Of a DNA stretch of 64,000 nt, positions 11,391 through 22,116 are shown piece by piece; positions within the stretch are counted from its first letter, which is position 1; the number at the start of each line of letters is the position of its first letter. A program made the position numbers and the translations under genes. Source of the DNA: Daedaleopsis sinensis (Eukaryota > Basidiomycota > Agaricomycetes > Polyporales > Polyporaceae). The stretch lies in the NCBI GenBank assembly GCA_033807695.1, contig CM066307.1:496001-560000 (forward strand), given 5' to 3'. A model generated the notes under the pieces. That model had not been told where the DNA came from, did no database searches, and saw only the letters and a list, made by a program, of their open reading frames with translations.

Positions 11391-12701
11391 ATGCAACGCT
11401 TCGCACAGGGCTACGGCAAGAAGCTCTTCCAAAAGCACCTCAAGGACTACGAGCCAAAGGACCCGCTCTATGAGACCTACACGGACAACAAGGGGCGGCA
11501 GCGGAGGCGGAAGGTATGTCTCTGTGCCGGAGCGACCTCCTCCAACTCTCTTCCTCTCGGCCTCTGTTCCTGAACGTCTGTCTCTCTCTTCCTCTTCACT
11601 CGGTGCACTCGTCGAACCGGCAGCGCGAGACTCCGCCCGGGCTGTCCACGCGCGACGCCAAGATCCTCAAGTCGGTGCAGCGGCGGGCGCACTACCTCGA
11701 CAAGGGCTTCCACGTCTGCGGCTTGCACTTCGGTTGGACGTTCATCATCGGTGCGTCTCGTCTCTCCGCTATGCCAGTGCTGTAGTTGTGGCGGGCTCCT
11801 CCGGGGGCAGCGACTGATCTAACGAGTCGTTACATCGTGAATATACCGTGATTAAAATCCAAATATGGCATTCCTTTGTCAATGTGTTCCATCCTGGATA
11901 CATCGTGGTTACACGCGACTGTTGAAATGTATCCAGGATGTAACACAGAAACACTGGAATATTTGGAATATTTCTAGCATGTTGCGCCACGACACATGAG
12001 AGATACATGGGGATTTTGACCACGATATGACCGCGATGTAACTGCTCGTTACATTGCTCAGCGCTCAATGCCCCCGGTGCTCCTCAGTGGCGAGTGTGGC
12101 TGAATGACGTGGCTGAATGACGTGCCTCGTGCAGGTATCATCCCCGGGGCGGGAGACGCTGCGGACGCCGCGCTCAACTACATCCTCGTCGTCCGCAAAG
12201 CGCGACAAGCCGAGTACGTACCCGTCCCCCCTCCCCTCGCGATGATCGCTGACCGCCGCGCGCAGGCTGCCCGGCTGGCTGCTCGGCCAGATGATCTTCA
12301 ACAACGCGATCTCCGCGGGCGTCGGCTTCGTGCCGATCGTGGGCGACATCGCGCTCGCGATGTTCAAGGCGAACTCGCGCAACGCTGCGCTCCTCGAGGA
12401 ATACCTCCGCGTGCGCGGCGAGGAGTTCCTCAAGGCCGCCGCCGCGCGCACGGAGGACCCCGCGGATGTGCGCCCGGGGGCGGGCCGCGCGCCCGACGAG
12501 GTCGTCCCCGGGAAGAAGCCCGAGCGCAATGGGACGGGCTGGTTCCGCCGCGGGAGCAAGGGCAGCAAGAAGAGCAGGAAGGACGCCGCCTCCGCTGCTG
12601 CGAGCGGGGGTCCGGGGGTCCCAACGCCAGATAGGGGCCGGTTCATTGAGGATATGTCGCCTGTTGGTGCGGCTGCGGCTGGAGATGTGAAGCGCAAGTA
12701 G
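11391..12701 (+). CDS. DUF4112 family protein, 254 aa, four exons
   Basis: Member of the DUF4112 family, small proteins with a hydrophobic, probably membrane-embedded core; the biochemical role is not known. Exons 11391-11513, 11624-11750, 12135-12213 and 12266-12701 have GT-AG borders and consistent phases. The conserved core is DKGFHVCGLHFGWTFIIG, then IIPGAGDAADAALNYILVVRKA, then GVGFVPIVGDIALAMFKANS and RNAALLEEYLRVRGEEFL. The two PGAGDAADA and PIVGDIALA segments are the family signatures and are glycine-rich and hydrophobic. The C-terminal 100 residues are charged, Lys-rich and probably disordered. Intron 2 is unusually long (384 bp) because it holds a MITE. This is one of the few ordinary host genes in the window. 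Confidence 0.92.
11822..12049. mobile_element. 228-bp MITE with TA target duplication in DUF4112 intron 2
   Basis: The left end ACGAGTCGTTACATCG and the complement of the right end ACGAGCAGTTACATCG match in 14 of 16 bases. TA flanks both sides (11820-11821 and 12050-12051). Similarity continues imperfectly for about 15 bp inward. The size, non-coding content and TA duplication fit a Tc1/mariner-derived (Stowaway-like) MITE. It sits wholly within an intron and leaves the exon frames untouched. Confidence 0.7.
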
Positions 12702-13139
12702 AGGAGGTTGCCAGTATCTTCAGATGCTCGTACACGCATCCTCACACATATGGGGTGTGCGGGCGGTGGTGGTGCATGCTTCAGCTACCTTCATGACGCA
12801 GGGTTAGTCCGACGAACGACTCGGCTTGCAACGACTGTATAGCTAGTATTATACCCGTCTTGGATCCTCACTAGTACTTCCCAGTGAAAGAACGATCTCG
12901 CTAGTTTATATAAATGCACTTGGTGAACATCCTTGCACGCCAAGAGCACTGAAGGCGAACGACTGTCACAACCGCAAATAACGCATAGCCGTCGAACCTG
13001 CGTTGAAGCAGAGCAGTTCATTCACAAGGCATACGCCGTTTGCAGATGACGCATAGAGATTAGATTAGGCAGCGATGTAACGGCATCTATGTGGAACGCG
13101 TACGACCACGGGTAAAGCTATGAAGGAACTAGTTTCAAA

Positions 13140-13850
13140 CTAGTACTGGGCGGGCCAGGACTCCCCCTCGACGTAGAAGCCGAGCCCGTGGAGGACAGCA
13201 GGCATCGCCTCCTCCGAGCACAGCTCGAAGTAGCTCCCGGGGCGCGATGCCGGCGCGCCAGGCGTGCGGCGGAACGCGCCGGACCAGAGGTCGGTCGGGC
13301 TGAGGACGGGGTCCGCGCCGTCTGCGAGGCGGGAGCTGCGCGTCGGCATGGGCGGGCAGGCGTCCCAGTCGAACGTGGGGGTGAACGCGGACATCGGCAG
13401 GATGCTCGGCGAGGCCGCGGGGGACCAGTCGGGCATCGGGAGCGTGCTTGGGGACGGCGCGGTCGCCGGGACGATGGACGCGCGGGGGGTGAAGGTGGGC
13501 ATGGGGAGCATGCTCGGGGACGGCGCGCCGATGATCGTCGACCAGGCGGGACCCTTGCTCGTGGGAGTGGGTGCGGCGACAGGTAGCGTGGTGGGAGTCT
13601 CCGGGGTGGTCGACGAGGTGCTGGTAGAGCTGGAGGGGGGGCTCGGATATTCGAGTTCAAACATAGACTCGGGGATAAAGCTATGTCTGAGCGACCCGTG
13701 GTATTTGCGGTTCATGGCACGGATGGAAGCGTTGTAGAGACACGCCTCGAGTTCCTCCTTGCTGGGACGATAGTTGGGTCGGAAAGCGGACTTGCCGCTC
13801 GAGGTAACTGGACCTGCCAGGTTGGACGCGGTAGTCTGAGTGAAAGGCAT
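13140..13850 (-). CDS. Protein of unknown function, Pro/Ser/Thr-rich, 236 aa
   Basis: A single uninterrupted frame starting at an ATG (13850) in a plausible context. It opens with a short folded-looking segment (FRPNYRPSKEELEACLYNA, then SIRAMNRKYHGSLRHSFIPE). A Pro/Ser/Thr-rich middle follows, with three repeats of the form APSPSxLPMPxFTP. The end is aromatic and acidic (SYFELCSEEAMPAVLHGLGF). I do not recognise the family. It is convergent with the DUF4112 gene (440 bp between the stops). Codon use is GC-rich like a host gene. A short upstream exon is possible but not required. Confidence 0.55.
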   Translation of the reverse strand: MPFTQTTASNLAGPVTSSGKSAFRPNYRPSKEELEACLYNASIRAMNRKYHGSLRHSFIPESMFELEYPSPPSSSTSTSSTTPETPTTLPVAAPTPTSKGPAWSTIIGAPSPSMLPMPTFTPRASIVPATAPSPSTLPMPDWSPAASPSILPMSAFTPTFDWDACPPMPTRSSRLADGADPVLSPTDLWSGAFRRTPGAPASRPGSYFELCSEEAMPAVLHGLGFYVEGESWPAQY

Positions 13851-14809
13851 GGTGATGATGTGGTATGAGAAGTGAGGTGAGATGAGAGTAGGCAGGTTTG
13901 TTCAGGATGGAAGGGCGAGTACTGTGGTGATGAGCATTTGGGCCACAGATGGGCGATACTATATGGTGTTCGTCGAACATCCGACATACTGCTCCTGAAA
14001 GGGAAATCACTTGGGAGAACGGCAGTAGAGCAACAGTCCACGTCCGCACGTCCACCGAGGCCGCTGCATACTGCCGCACGGATGCCTACAAAGTCAATAC
14101 CGGGCTACTTCAAAAGGAAGTGCGGGTCGTCGGAGTGGTGAATGGTTTGGTCAGGATCGCAATGCATCCGACTTCCGACTAGCCTAGTCCATCCGACCAC
14201 TGTAGTAGGTCTAGTAACATCGACGTCCCGACCGGTTAATTTCAAACAGGAGCCGATCCGTGACATACCTTCGGGCGGAGTCACCATCGGCTTGCCTCTT
14301 CTGAGCATATACAGCTCAAGGAGGTCAGAGCCTACGTCGCTCCGCCGCCAACTTGAATCTTAGCAGGCTCGGACGACTTCGAAACATCCCGGCCCGATAG
14401 TACCGGCCGTGAACTTGTGATGCCCATGGTCAGGGTGCTCTCAGTTGCTATAGAAAACAGCAGATCGCAAGGTGATGTCGTCTGAATGACAGTACTTCGA
14501 AGAAACCGTCAGAAAGGGCAGGTGGAGGAAGAGGAGGAGGAGGGTCAGACTGGTGGTTATCATGATGATCGTCACGGTAAGGCCGCTCCACCACTGAGGT
14601 TCGAGTTTCCAGGGCGTCTGCTTGGGCGTCAACACCTTCGACCAAGTAACTCAAACGTTAGTACTCTGCTAGTACTACCACTCGGTGAGACGAGCTATAC
14701 AACCCGCCAACATGCTCACAGTATTCTCCAGATGGGTTGCACGCGTGCCCTCAACGAACGAGCCTACCACATGCAACGAGCCAATCCACGTCTACACCAT
14801 GCCGATCTG
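13851..14809. other. Gene-free stretch left of Plavaka copy B
   Basis: No frame here has a recognisable domain or consistent splicing. The last two bases (TG, 14808-14809) are the left target duplication of the Plavaka element. No trace of the accessory gene found at 22117-23110 is visible on this side. Confidence 0.5.
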
Positions 14810-14847
14810 CATCAGCAAAATCGCATCTGATGTTACGGAAGTTATAG
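14810..14847 (+). repeat. Left terminal inverted repeat of Plavaka copy B
   Basis: It starts CATCAGCAAAATCGCATC and continues with ATGTTACGGAAGTTA. It pairs with 22079-22116 on the opposite strand with a few mismatches. Confidence 0.85.
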
Positions 14848-15024
14848 TATGTTGCAACTTACACGTGTAGTTAGAAGTTACACATTTTCGCCTTAGATGT
14901 AGGTTGCGTAGGTTATACAGGTTGTTGAAGTTAGTCACATTGTACTACTAGTCTAGTTCAAGTACTACTAGTACTAGTCTATTGATTGAGTGCACAGTTC
15001 GGACTGACAGACTTCAGCTATACA

Positions 15025-18000
15025 CTAAAAAGCAATCTCATAAGCGTGATGGTCTGCATACTTGTTTACATAGAAGGTACGGAAAACGTCAAGGGTATTC
15101 TCTGGTCCAATGTCAAGCGGAAGAAACCCCTCTCCACAGACCCCAATCAGATGTGCTCCTCGAACAATACAGTCTAGACTGATAACCTGTAGACGTGGCT
15201 CCCTACGGCGACCTTGTATCTCGAAATCTGGAGCTACAATCCACATGCCAGTGTCGCGATCAGGCTCGTCATCAACCGAGGAGAACCACGACACAAGTGC
15301 ACATTCGTATGGTACGGCGTTGTAGGAGAAGGAGAAGAATGTCAGCACGCGCGCGGCATGCAGTCCTCGAAATCCAGGCCCAAACTCTGGGTCATCCGGG
15401 GGCTTCGACACATATACGCAATCGCGACGGGCAGGGCCACCTCTCCAGGAGCTGACGGACCGTATCCGCTCGCGGCGCATGCCGCGTGAGCCTGAGGGGT
15501 CACTTGGAGCATAAAACGTGGCGACAGCAGAGGGATAAACCTTGACTCGGCCGTCGAAAGGAGGACAGGCAGCGAGGCCGGCTTGCACACCGGTCCTTTC
15601 GGATCCGGGTGAGAGCTGGTCATACAAGAAGTATCTGATCAGCGATGGAAGGGTTGGGTACCCAAGGTACTGGGCAAGGTCTTCGAGCGGCTTCGGAAGA
15701 TTGCGGACTGGATATGCATACCGTCAGTGACTACTGTTCCTTCTCGGGCTTCGGATAGCACAGCTTACCTGGGGTTTTCGCAAGAACCACCTCAGCTAAC
15801 ACGTCACGGTCATCCACAACCTCCGTGTCATCGTCCTCGTCAGACGTCTTGCTGCGCGCCGACAACTGCGCGTTATCGCGATGGTCAGCATGAGTCGCGC
15901 GTTCTATTCATATGCATAGTTAGTACTGCGACAACCTAATTGTGATTCGGCGAATGGGGGTGGATTACCTCCTTGGTCTCCGAGCTCAGACTCATCACTC
16001 GATGCATCTGAGTCGACCGCAGTGTCCGCCTCGCACGCTGCTTGCAGGTTCTCCGGAAGGCGCGGGCAAGCGCCTTCAAGCATACCGCGGGCGGTGAAGT
16101 CGACACGCAGGGCAGCCAGCTTGTCGAGGCGCTCGTTCGTCTTGAGTATCTGCCCTAAGGCATTGTTCTTGCTAGATCTTCGATATGGACGCTTCACGGC
16201 GACGATATGCTTGGCCTCCATCATGGATGAACAGAGTCCGTTCGGGGAGCCGAATTGCCGAATCATGCGGGGGTAATGCTTCATTGCATGCTGCCGTGGA
16301 AGAGAGATCGTTTCGCGAACCCCTGTGGTCACGAAGATCACGCGTTCACGATGATAGCGAGCCAGAGCATCGTCGATTTGCTCCAGAGTGTCTTCGTCGA
16401 TGGTATCGCGCCGGACAAGGTAACAGAAGTCCAAGAATGCACTGATAGCGCGGACCATTTGAGGAGGAAGATGTCCAGAAATAGCGGGCAGATAGACCTA
16501 GAAAGAGATGTTGAGCCTGGATGCACGCAAGAGCATCGCGAGGAGGGTGAGTGACACACCTTCATGAGAGCTTTGGAGTCGTCGCCGGTCCATTGCTTGA
16601 AACCGCGCCCTTCCGGAAATCGACGTAGGCCGGGAAAGCTGGGGGCAGCGGCAATTCTGGAGTATCCGAAAGGATGACGTATCAATATTGAGTGAACGGA
16701 TGTGACGACAATGTTGTGGTACTCACCTACGATCAATGTCGGCCATGATTTCGGCAGCGCCAGCCTTTCCATGTGTCAGAATCAGGTATTCTTCTACCCA
16801 TGTTACAAGGTGGTCCTTGAACGTCCCCTTGATGATCTGATGAAGTAAATCGGGGGCGAGGAGTTCGTGGATATCTGCGCGAGGGAAGTACGCCGTGAAG
16901 GGCTGTTCGAAGAGCCAGCATTAGTACGCGAGGGTGTCTGAGCTTGGAAAGGCGCAGATCACGAACCGTGAGGTAGCTTATGATTCCCCGCTCCTGCCAC
17001 AAGCGACGTGTAGTTGCGCCGGAATCAATATGTGCAGCGGTGAGCTCATGCGACCGCCTCGGGACCTGTCCAGTGTCGAGAGCATCCGGTTTAGCTGTGC
17101 ATCTAGACAGGGGGCTGTTAGAATGATCGCTCTTGCAGGGCACGAACATATGAAAGGATATACACACTTTGGGCACCAGCCTTGCACAGTGCATGCAAGG
17201 AGGACCTGCTCCGGATAATCGGCGATGTAGGGCCCGAAAGCATAGATCACACGGCGGAAGTAGCCGTCAGCGCAGCGTACAATATCATAGGATGTCATGT
17301 ATGGTCGGAGCCGTTCGAATATGTATCGGAGTGACATATGGAACAGCTCGCGACGAAACTTGCGAAAGTCGGGGTCATCGTTGAATTGCCTGTCAGCTTG
17401 AAGCACGCAGTCAGCCGTGAGTTCACGATAGGACATTGTGAGATCGAGCGCACTCTTAGCGATTGAAAGAAACCCGATCAGCGTGATCGCATTGCGGTGG
17501 GCGCGCCGGAGACTATTGGTGACCCATCCGTTGGTGAGGTACAACGGGTAGAAGTCGTTCTGGCCGGTGGCAACAGACACAGTAGTTTTATCACTTCCCA
17601 GTATGAGCGTGCACAATGCTGCACCATGAGTATTGAGATCTTCAGATAGCACATCCTATCGAAATGTTAGCAAGTAGTATAACACCCCAGAATTGATTCC
17701 CTGCCGACTCGGATGATGGCACGACTAGTAGAATGCACTTACTGCCTGGCCCCAAACCCAATCTCCTGAGGCGAAATCCTTGTAGACACGTTTGCCGGCG
17801 GCGTTATATACATGCTTGGGTACGTAGTCAATGTCGTCCTTGAAGTCTGAGTTGCCGATCTGGTTGTGCAAGACGAGTCGGGGATCGCGAAAGAATATTT
17901 GGTACTCTTTGACCTTCCATGCGGGCACGGGGCCAGGGGCGACTGGTCCGTTGTGCATGATCGAAAAGTGGACCCACCCCGGCTGACCGACGGAGATAGA

Positions 18001-18774
18001 TTGCATACTGTCGTAGACATGAGCACGTCCAGTGAACGGAGGGCCTTGATGTTCCTCGAAGAAGCACGCCAAGATCTGCATGAGCTCGTCCATTTTCTTG
18101 CCGGACATCTCCGCGCGGCGATATAGGAAGTCGCAGAGCTCAAAATGGGCACGCGACTCGAACGGGTGATAGTCTGTAGAAGACCGTGCGGGTAAAGGTG
18201 GAGGAGGAGCATCTTCGGGAAGAAAGTTGCCTAGCTCGTCACAGCGACGAGCTACAACCAACGAGATGATTTGAATGGACATCACATAACTACATACATG
18301 TATGAAACGCACCGTTCAGATGGGGGTGATACTCCACATGTCCTGAGCCTGAGCCGTTGGTCTGCGGGGGCGGGGATGCACTAGTGCGAGGAGGCGGGGA
18401 CTCGGATCGCGATGTCGAAGGAGGTGGGAGCGGGCTAGACGGAACATCCTGCATGTCATCGCACCCATCGAGCCACGAGCCTGATGCAGCGGCGGCCTCG
18501 GTTGATGGTCCACTTTCTCCCTGATCCTGAGAGGGAGGCAGGTCAGTAAATAGTGATACTCCTAGAGAGTCTAGGGGAGAGTGAGTTGAAGGCCTACCTC
18601 AGGTCCTCTCGAAGGCGAAGAACGGCGACGACGGAGGTGCCCGTGAATCGCCCTGACATGCCGAGTCACACCAGACCTATCCGTGAACATGCGGGTACAT
18701 TTCTGGTCCTTAGCATGTGGACAGGGAATCGTACGAGGTCGGAAGACGTGGGTTTTCGGGCGGCCGGCAGGCAT
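15025..18774 (-). CDS. Plavaka family transposase (copy B), about ten exons
   Basis: A second Plavaka transposase, from a different subfamily than copy A. The start at 18774 opens with a basic C2H2 finger (CPHAKDQKCTRMF...H...H). Exons 18598-18774, 18313-18526 and 17743-18251 join cleanly, and the next begins at 17655. Family segments in order are CDELGNFLPEDAPPPPLP, FELCDFLYRRAEMS, FRDPRLVLHNQIGN, LGSDKTTVSVATGQNDFYP, LRRAHRNAITLIGFL, YIADYPEQVLLACTVQGWCP, ADIHELLAPDLLHQIIKG, FKQWTGDDSKALMK, SAFLDFCYLVRRDT, SMMEAKHIVAVKRPYRRS and the C-terminal FYVNKYADHHAYEIAF. Candidate catalytic acids are in SDKT, DYPEQ and MEAKH (inference). The junction near 17165-17110, after CPK, is the only ambiguous splice. 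No stop or frameshift was found elsewhere, so the gene appears intact. Confidence 0.9.
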
Positions 18775-19060
18775 GGTCGGTCCAGCGAAGACAATGTTGA
18801 GGCGGAGAGAGTTGAATGTGCGTGGTACCAGAGAAAGGAAGATTTTCGCCCTGTTGATCGTGTTATCAATATCAGCATCAAGAGCAGGTGATAAGCTGAG
18901 TTGCACTGACCTCAGTAGTGCACACGGCACGTCGGCGGCGGGTGGTGGTCGCACTTGTGTCAGCGTCTACTACCCTGCGCACGGACCACTGGCATCATAC
19001 TCCCCAATTTTCCTCCTCCTCCATCGACAACCGTGTTTTCACTCCCCCGACTCGTACACG
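18775..19060. promoter_or_regulatory. Divergent promoter region of Plavaka copy B
   Basis: The 286 bp separate the transposase start (18774, -) from the accessory gene start (19061, +). The + side has a pyrimidine-rich run (CTCCTCCTCCATC) just before its ATG. As in copy A, both element genes are likely to be co-expressed from here. Confidence 0.4.
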
Positions 19061-21769
19061 ATGCCCCCCCGTGCCCTCGAGCTTCCACCTGCTCTCCAGA
19101 TGGAGACTCGACCGTCGAACAAGGGTCGAATAGTTGGGGCCCCTGACATGCCGAAGGCCCGCAAAACTCCAGCCGAGGCCGCAGAGGAACGAGAGAAGAA
19201 AGCCGCAGGCAGACGACAGGCTGCCAAAAAGAAGGACGAGGCTGATCACCAAATCCTGAGCCTTGAGGCGCAGCTCGGGGAGGACGCGCCAACGCTTAGC
19301 ACCCCGCGATCCGAGTCTTCTGCACCCGCACCAGTACCTCTTGCATCTAGTAACGAGGTTGCTGCTGACAAGCCCTCTCTCAAGATCCGATTGAGGGCAC
19401 GCCAGCCCAAGGCCGCTACTAGTACCGTCCAGTCAGGTAAGCTGCAGATTACTGCCGGTGTCACTCATGCTCGGACACTCACCAACGTCGACTCGGATGT
19501 ACTCCTTCTACTAGGTGATCCACTCTTATTGTCTAACGTTCGAGATCCTGCTAATATCTGAGTCAATGCTTCAGAGGATATGGCAGCGGCCCTCGAAACC
19601 GCGCCAACTTCCAAGACTCGTCTGACAGACGCACCTGGGTTCGCTGAGTATGGAGGCGGGAACGAGCCTTCTATGTCGCCCGACAGTAGCGACGACGATA
19701 TGTACGATCCAGCCCAAGAGGATGAGGAAGGAAGTGACGAAGACCACGGACTCGAGATGGGAGGTAGTCGGGCGAAGGGAGGTTACACGCAAAGTCACGC
19801 GATGGGAAAAAGGAAGGTGATAGAGTTTGATGACAGCGAAGCCACGTACGTCCTGCTCATCCTCTTTCCCTCCTACCACCATGATTGGCAATGTGCACAT
19901 CTTGTAGTGTCCACACCGTTGTACCCGCGTCCAAGAAGTCCAAGCAAGCACAACATGGCGGCCGTATCACTGCAGAGTTGGTGCCCAACTGGGCCAGCGT
20001 TCTCGCATCTGTCTCCACTAGCCGTATCCAATGTTCCACAACTCCCGCGACCAGCACCACTCGCTCTGCTAGCTCTCGACCCACCTCCCGTCCACCCAGC
20101 AGCGTATCTGATGGCCAGACGGGAAGCGAGAGCGAGGAACCGCAGATCGACCATGATCTGCCAGTAGAATCCGCGAAATCCGTTCCCGAAGGGTCAGAGG
20201 ACTCGACGTACCTGAACGGCGTCGACAATAGCCCCACGATCGCGAACGTCAGTGACGCCCTCCGCTACCGTGCTGTTTCGAGTTGGCCATCGTTTGTGCC
20301 GATGCAGCACACTGAGCATTGTGGTGAGTCTGACATCTCTGTCCGTGGCAGTGCTCGTCTCGAACTGTGACCGCCGGTTAGCACCTCCCGCCGCGCCTAT
20401 CACCTCTGTTGCCGCTTCAAGCATCAACGTACGTCCTCTTTGCTCTCTTTCAGGTTGTGAGGTCGCTGACTCATACCCATCAAACGTTACGCAGCATCCT
20501 CTTACCAAGATCTTACCCGTGACACATAGGAGCAAACACGATGAGCCCGGCGAGACCTCAGACGCCGGTATTGCATCAAAGTCGAAGAAACCCCGTAGGC
20601 GCAAAGGTCAGAGCACCTGTGACAAGCCGAACGAGACGACCAAGTCGACCAAGTCGCTCACTATTGGTGATCTTCCGCCGCTTGTCCAAAAGGTCTTCAC
20701 TCAAAGATATGTGCCGTTGACTCGACAGTTTGTTGGGACGCTCGATGCATGGCAGGAGGTGACCTTCAAGGAGTTTGAAAGACTTTATCAGCTGGCGATT
20801 GGCGACCGCCTGGCTGCCGAGGTTCCTCTCGTCGAAGACGACCCCACACACAAACTCGTATGTCTATCCATCTCCTTCAATTGCAAGTGGATCTAATATT
20901 GTCCCCGCTCTGGCTCACTATGCCAAACAGATCCAGAAGAAGCTCAACGACTGGCGGGCCAAGTTTGCCACCACCGCCATGGAGACTTTTAAAGAAATCA
21001 TAAGTCCTTCCGATCAAGACCTCGCTGAGCTATTTGCCGACGCAAACAACATCGGCACTTATGCGAAGTATCTCTTGGGTGACGGGAAGAGTGCTGCGCC
21101 GTTCTACTTCCGCGAGTGGAACAATGGCGAGCGTAAAATAGTATGTCATCCCCCGAGTTCGCTGGGTCATCTCCTGCTTAAGTTGGTACTGCGAAGCTGA
21201 CTTAACCGTCCGCCATTCTAGGGGCGCCTGCAAGGCACGATGATTGTCGGAACCTTCGCTCAGCATCTCTCCGAGCTCGAGGCCGTCCCTCAGCCAGTTC
21301 GCGTGAAAGACTACCCCCGCGGTGCACTTTGTATGTCCGTGCTCGCGGTAAGTACATCCCTGTCTGTGATAGTCCAACTCCGGTCATCACTTCTCATCTG
21401 CATCTGACATCTCGGGCACAGGCAATTCATACGCTGACGTACCACCAAACCGGAGAATGGGCACCACCTCCGAAGGCGCGTGGCTGGTTCTCGGCGGACA
21501 ACTACTCCGACACGTTCTACTGGGAGAATGGCGAGCAGAAGTGCGACAAGAAAGTTTCGCGCATCATGAAGGTGATTGACAGCTTGCGTGCTGATGAATG
21601 GTTGGCAATCGTAGAAGCCGCACGCGAGGTTCTGAAAACACGCAGGGGGAAGGCGGGGCGGCGGTCTAGGTCTACCAAGGGCAAGGGAGCCGCTATGGAG
21701 GAAGAGTCGCCGGCGACAAACAAGGTTTCGGACGACGATGAAGAGTTGATGCTGATTGATGATGCGTAG
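19061..21769 (+). CDS. Accessory gene of Plavaka copy B, function unknown
   Basis: A multi-exon gene on + inside the transposon. The N-terminal exons are basic then acidic and low-complexity (RKTPAEAAEEREKKAAGRR; SSDDDMYDPAQEDEEGSDED). A middle Lys-rich block is followed by a folded-looking C-terminal half: LPPLVQKVFTQRYVPLTRQF, FERLYQLAIGD, KKLNDWRAKFATTAMETF, DANNIGTYAKYLLGDGKS, FYFREWNNGERKI, TMIVGTFAQHLSEL, ALTYHQTGEW-like and WFSADNYSDTFYWENG. It ends in an acidic Asp/Glu tail. Introns near 19846-19909, 20863-20930, 21140-21220 and 21349-21420 have GT-AG borders. I do not recognise a named domain; the gene's place in the element suggests a transposition accessory or DNA-binding factor. 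A 991-bp part is duplicated in inverse orientation at 22117-23110. Confidence 0.72.
20419..21409 (+). repeat. Left arm of a 1-kb inverted repeat
   Basis: This 991-bp segment of the accessory gene (from just before an exon end to inside the last intron) is matched by 22117-23110 on the opposite strand. I find about five base differences and one 3-bp insertion, so identity is above 99 percent. The spacer is 707 bp. Confidence 0.95.
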
Positions 21770-22078
21770 CCTTTGCCGGCTTTGGTACACACCTTTGTAT
21801 GCTACTGGACCGTCTGTCGTTATATACACGGAGCGTCATTCGAGTCTGAACCTAGTACCAGCGACCGTCACGACGGTGTAGCATTGCCGATACGACGTAA
21901 GAGAGGTTATACTAGGAGGTTGCTCTTGAAGTTATGATGCGACTTATGAATGATATGCAAGGTGACAAGGTTATCTAAGTCCTGCTAACTCGGTTGATGT
22001 TGCATAGGCACAGGGACATAGTCTAGATAAGTTCGTTTGAAGTTACAGGTTACACAAGTTACAGTCCTTATATAAGGT

Positions 22079-22116
22079 CCGTAAGCTCCGTAACATGAGG
22101 TGCGCTTTTGCTGATG
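22079..22116 (-). repeat. Right terminal inverted repeat of Plavaka copy B
   Basis: The complement starts CATCAGCAAAAGCGCACC and continues with ATGTTACGGAGCTTA. It matches the left end at 14810. The outer base is directly followed by TG and the inverted-repeat arm. Confidence 0.85.

Larger units (their letters stand above)
14810..22116. mobile_element. Complete Plavaka-type DNA transposon, copy B (7307 bp)
   Basis: Terminal inverted repeats define this element. The left end starts CATCAGCAAAATCGCA (14810) and the complement of the right end starts CATCAGCAAAAGCGCA (22116). About 27 of the first 32 bases match, including an inner ATGTTACGGA. TG flanks both ends (14808-14809 and 22117-22118), the same 2-bp duplication size seen for the CATCAG elements. 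Subterminal DNA is rich in AAGTTAC/GTTACA motifs on both sides. Inside are a multi-exon Plavaka transposase (-) and a divergent accessory gene (+), with no lesion found in the transposase frame. It looks complete and potentially autonomous. Confidence 0.82.

Noticed and set aside
12065..12745. 226-codon frame on - over the DUF4112 gene
   Set aside because: Shadow frame; the + frame carries the family motifs and correct splicing.
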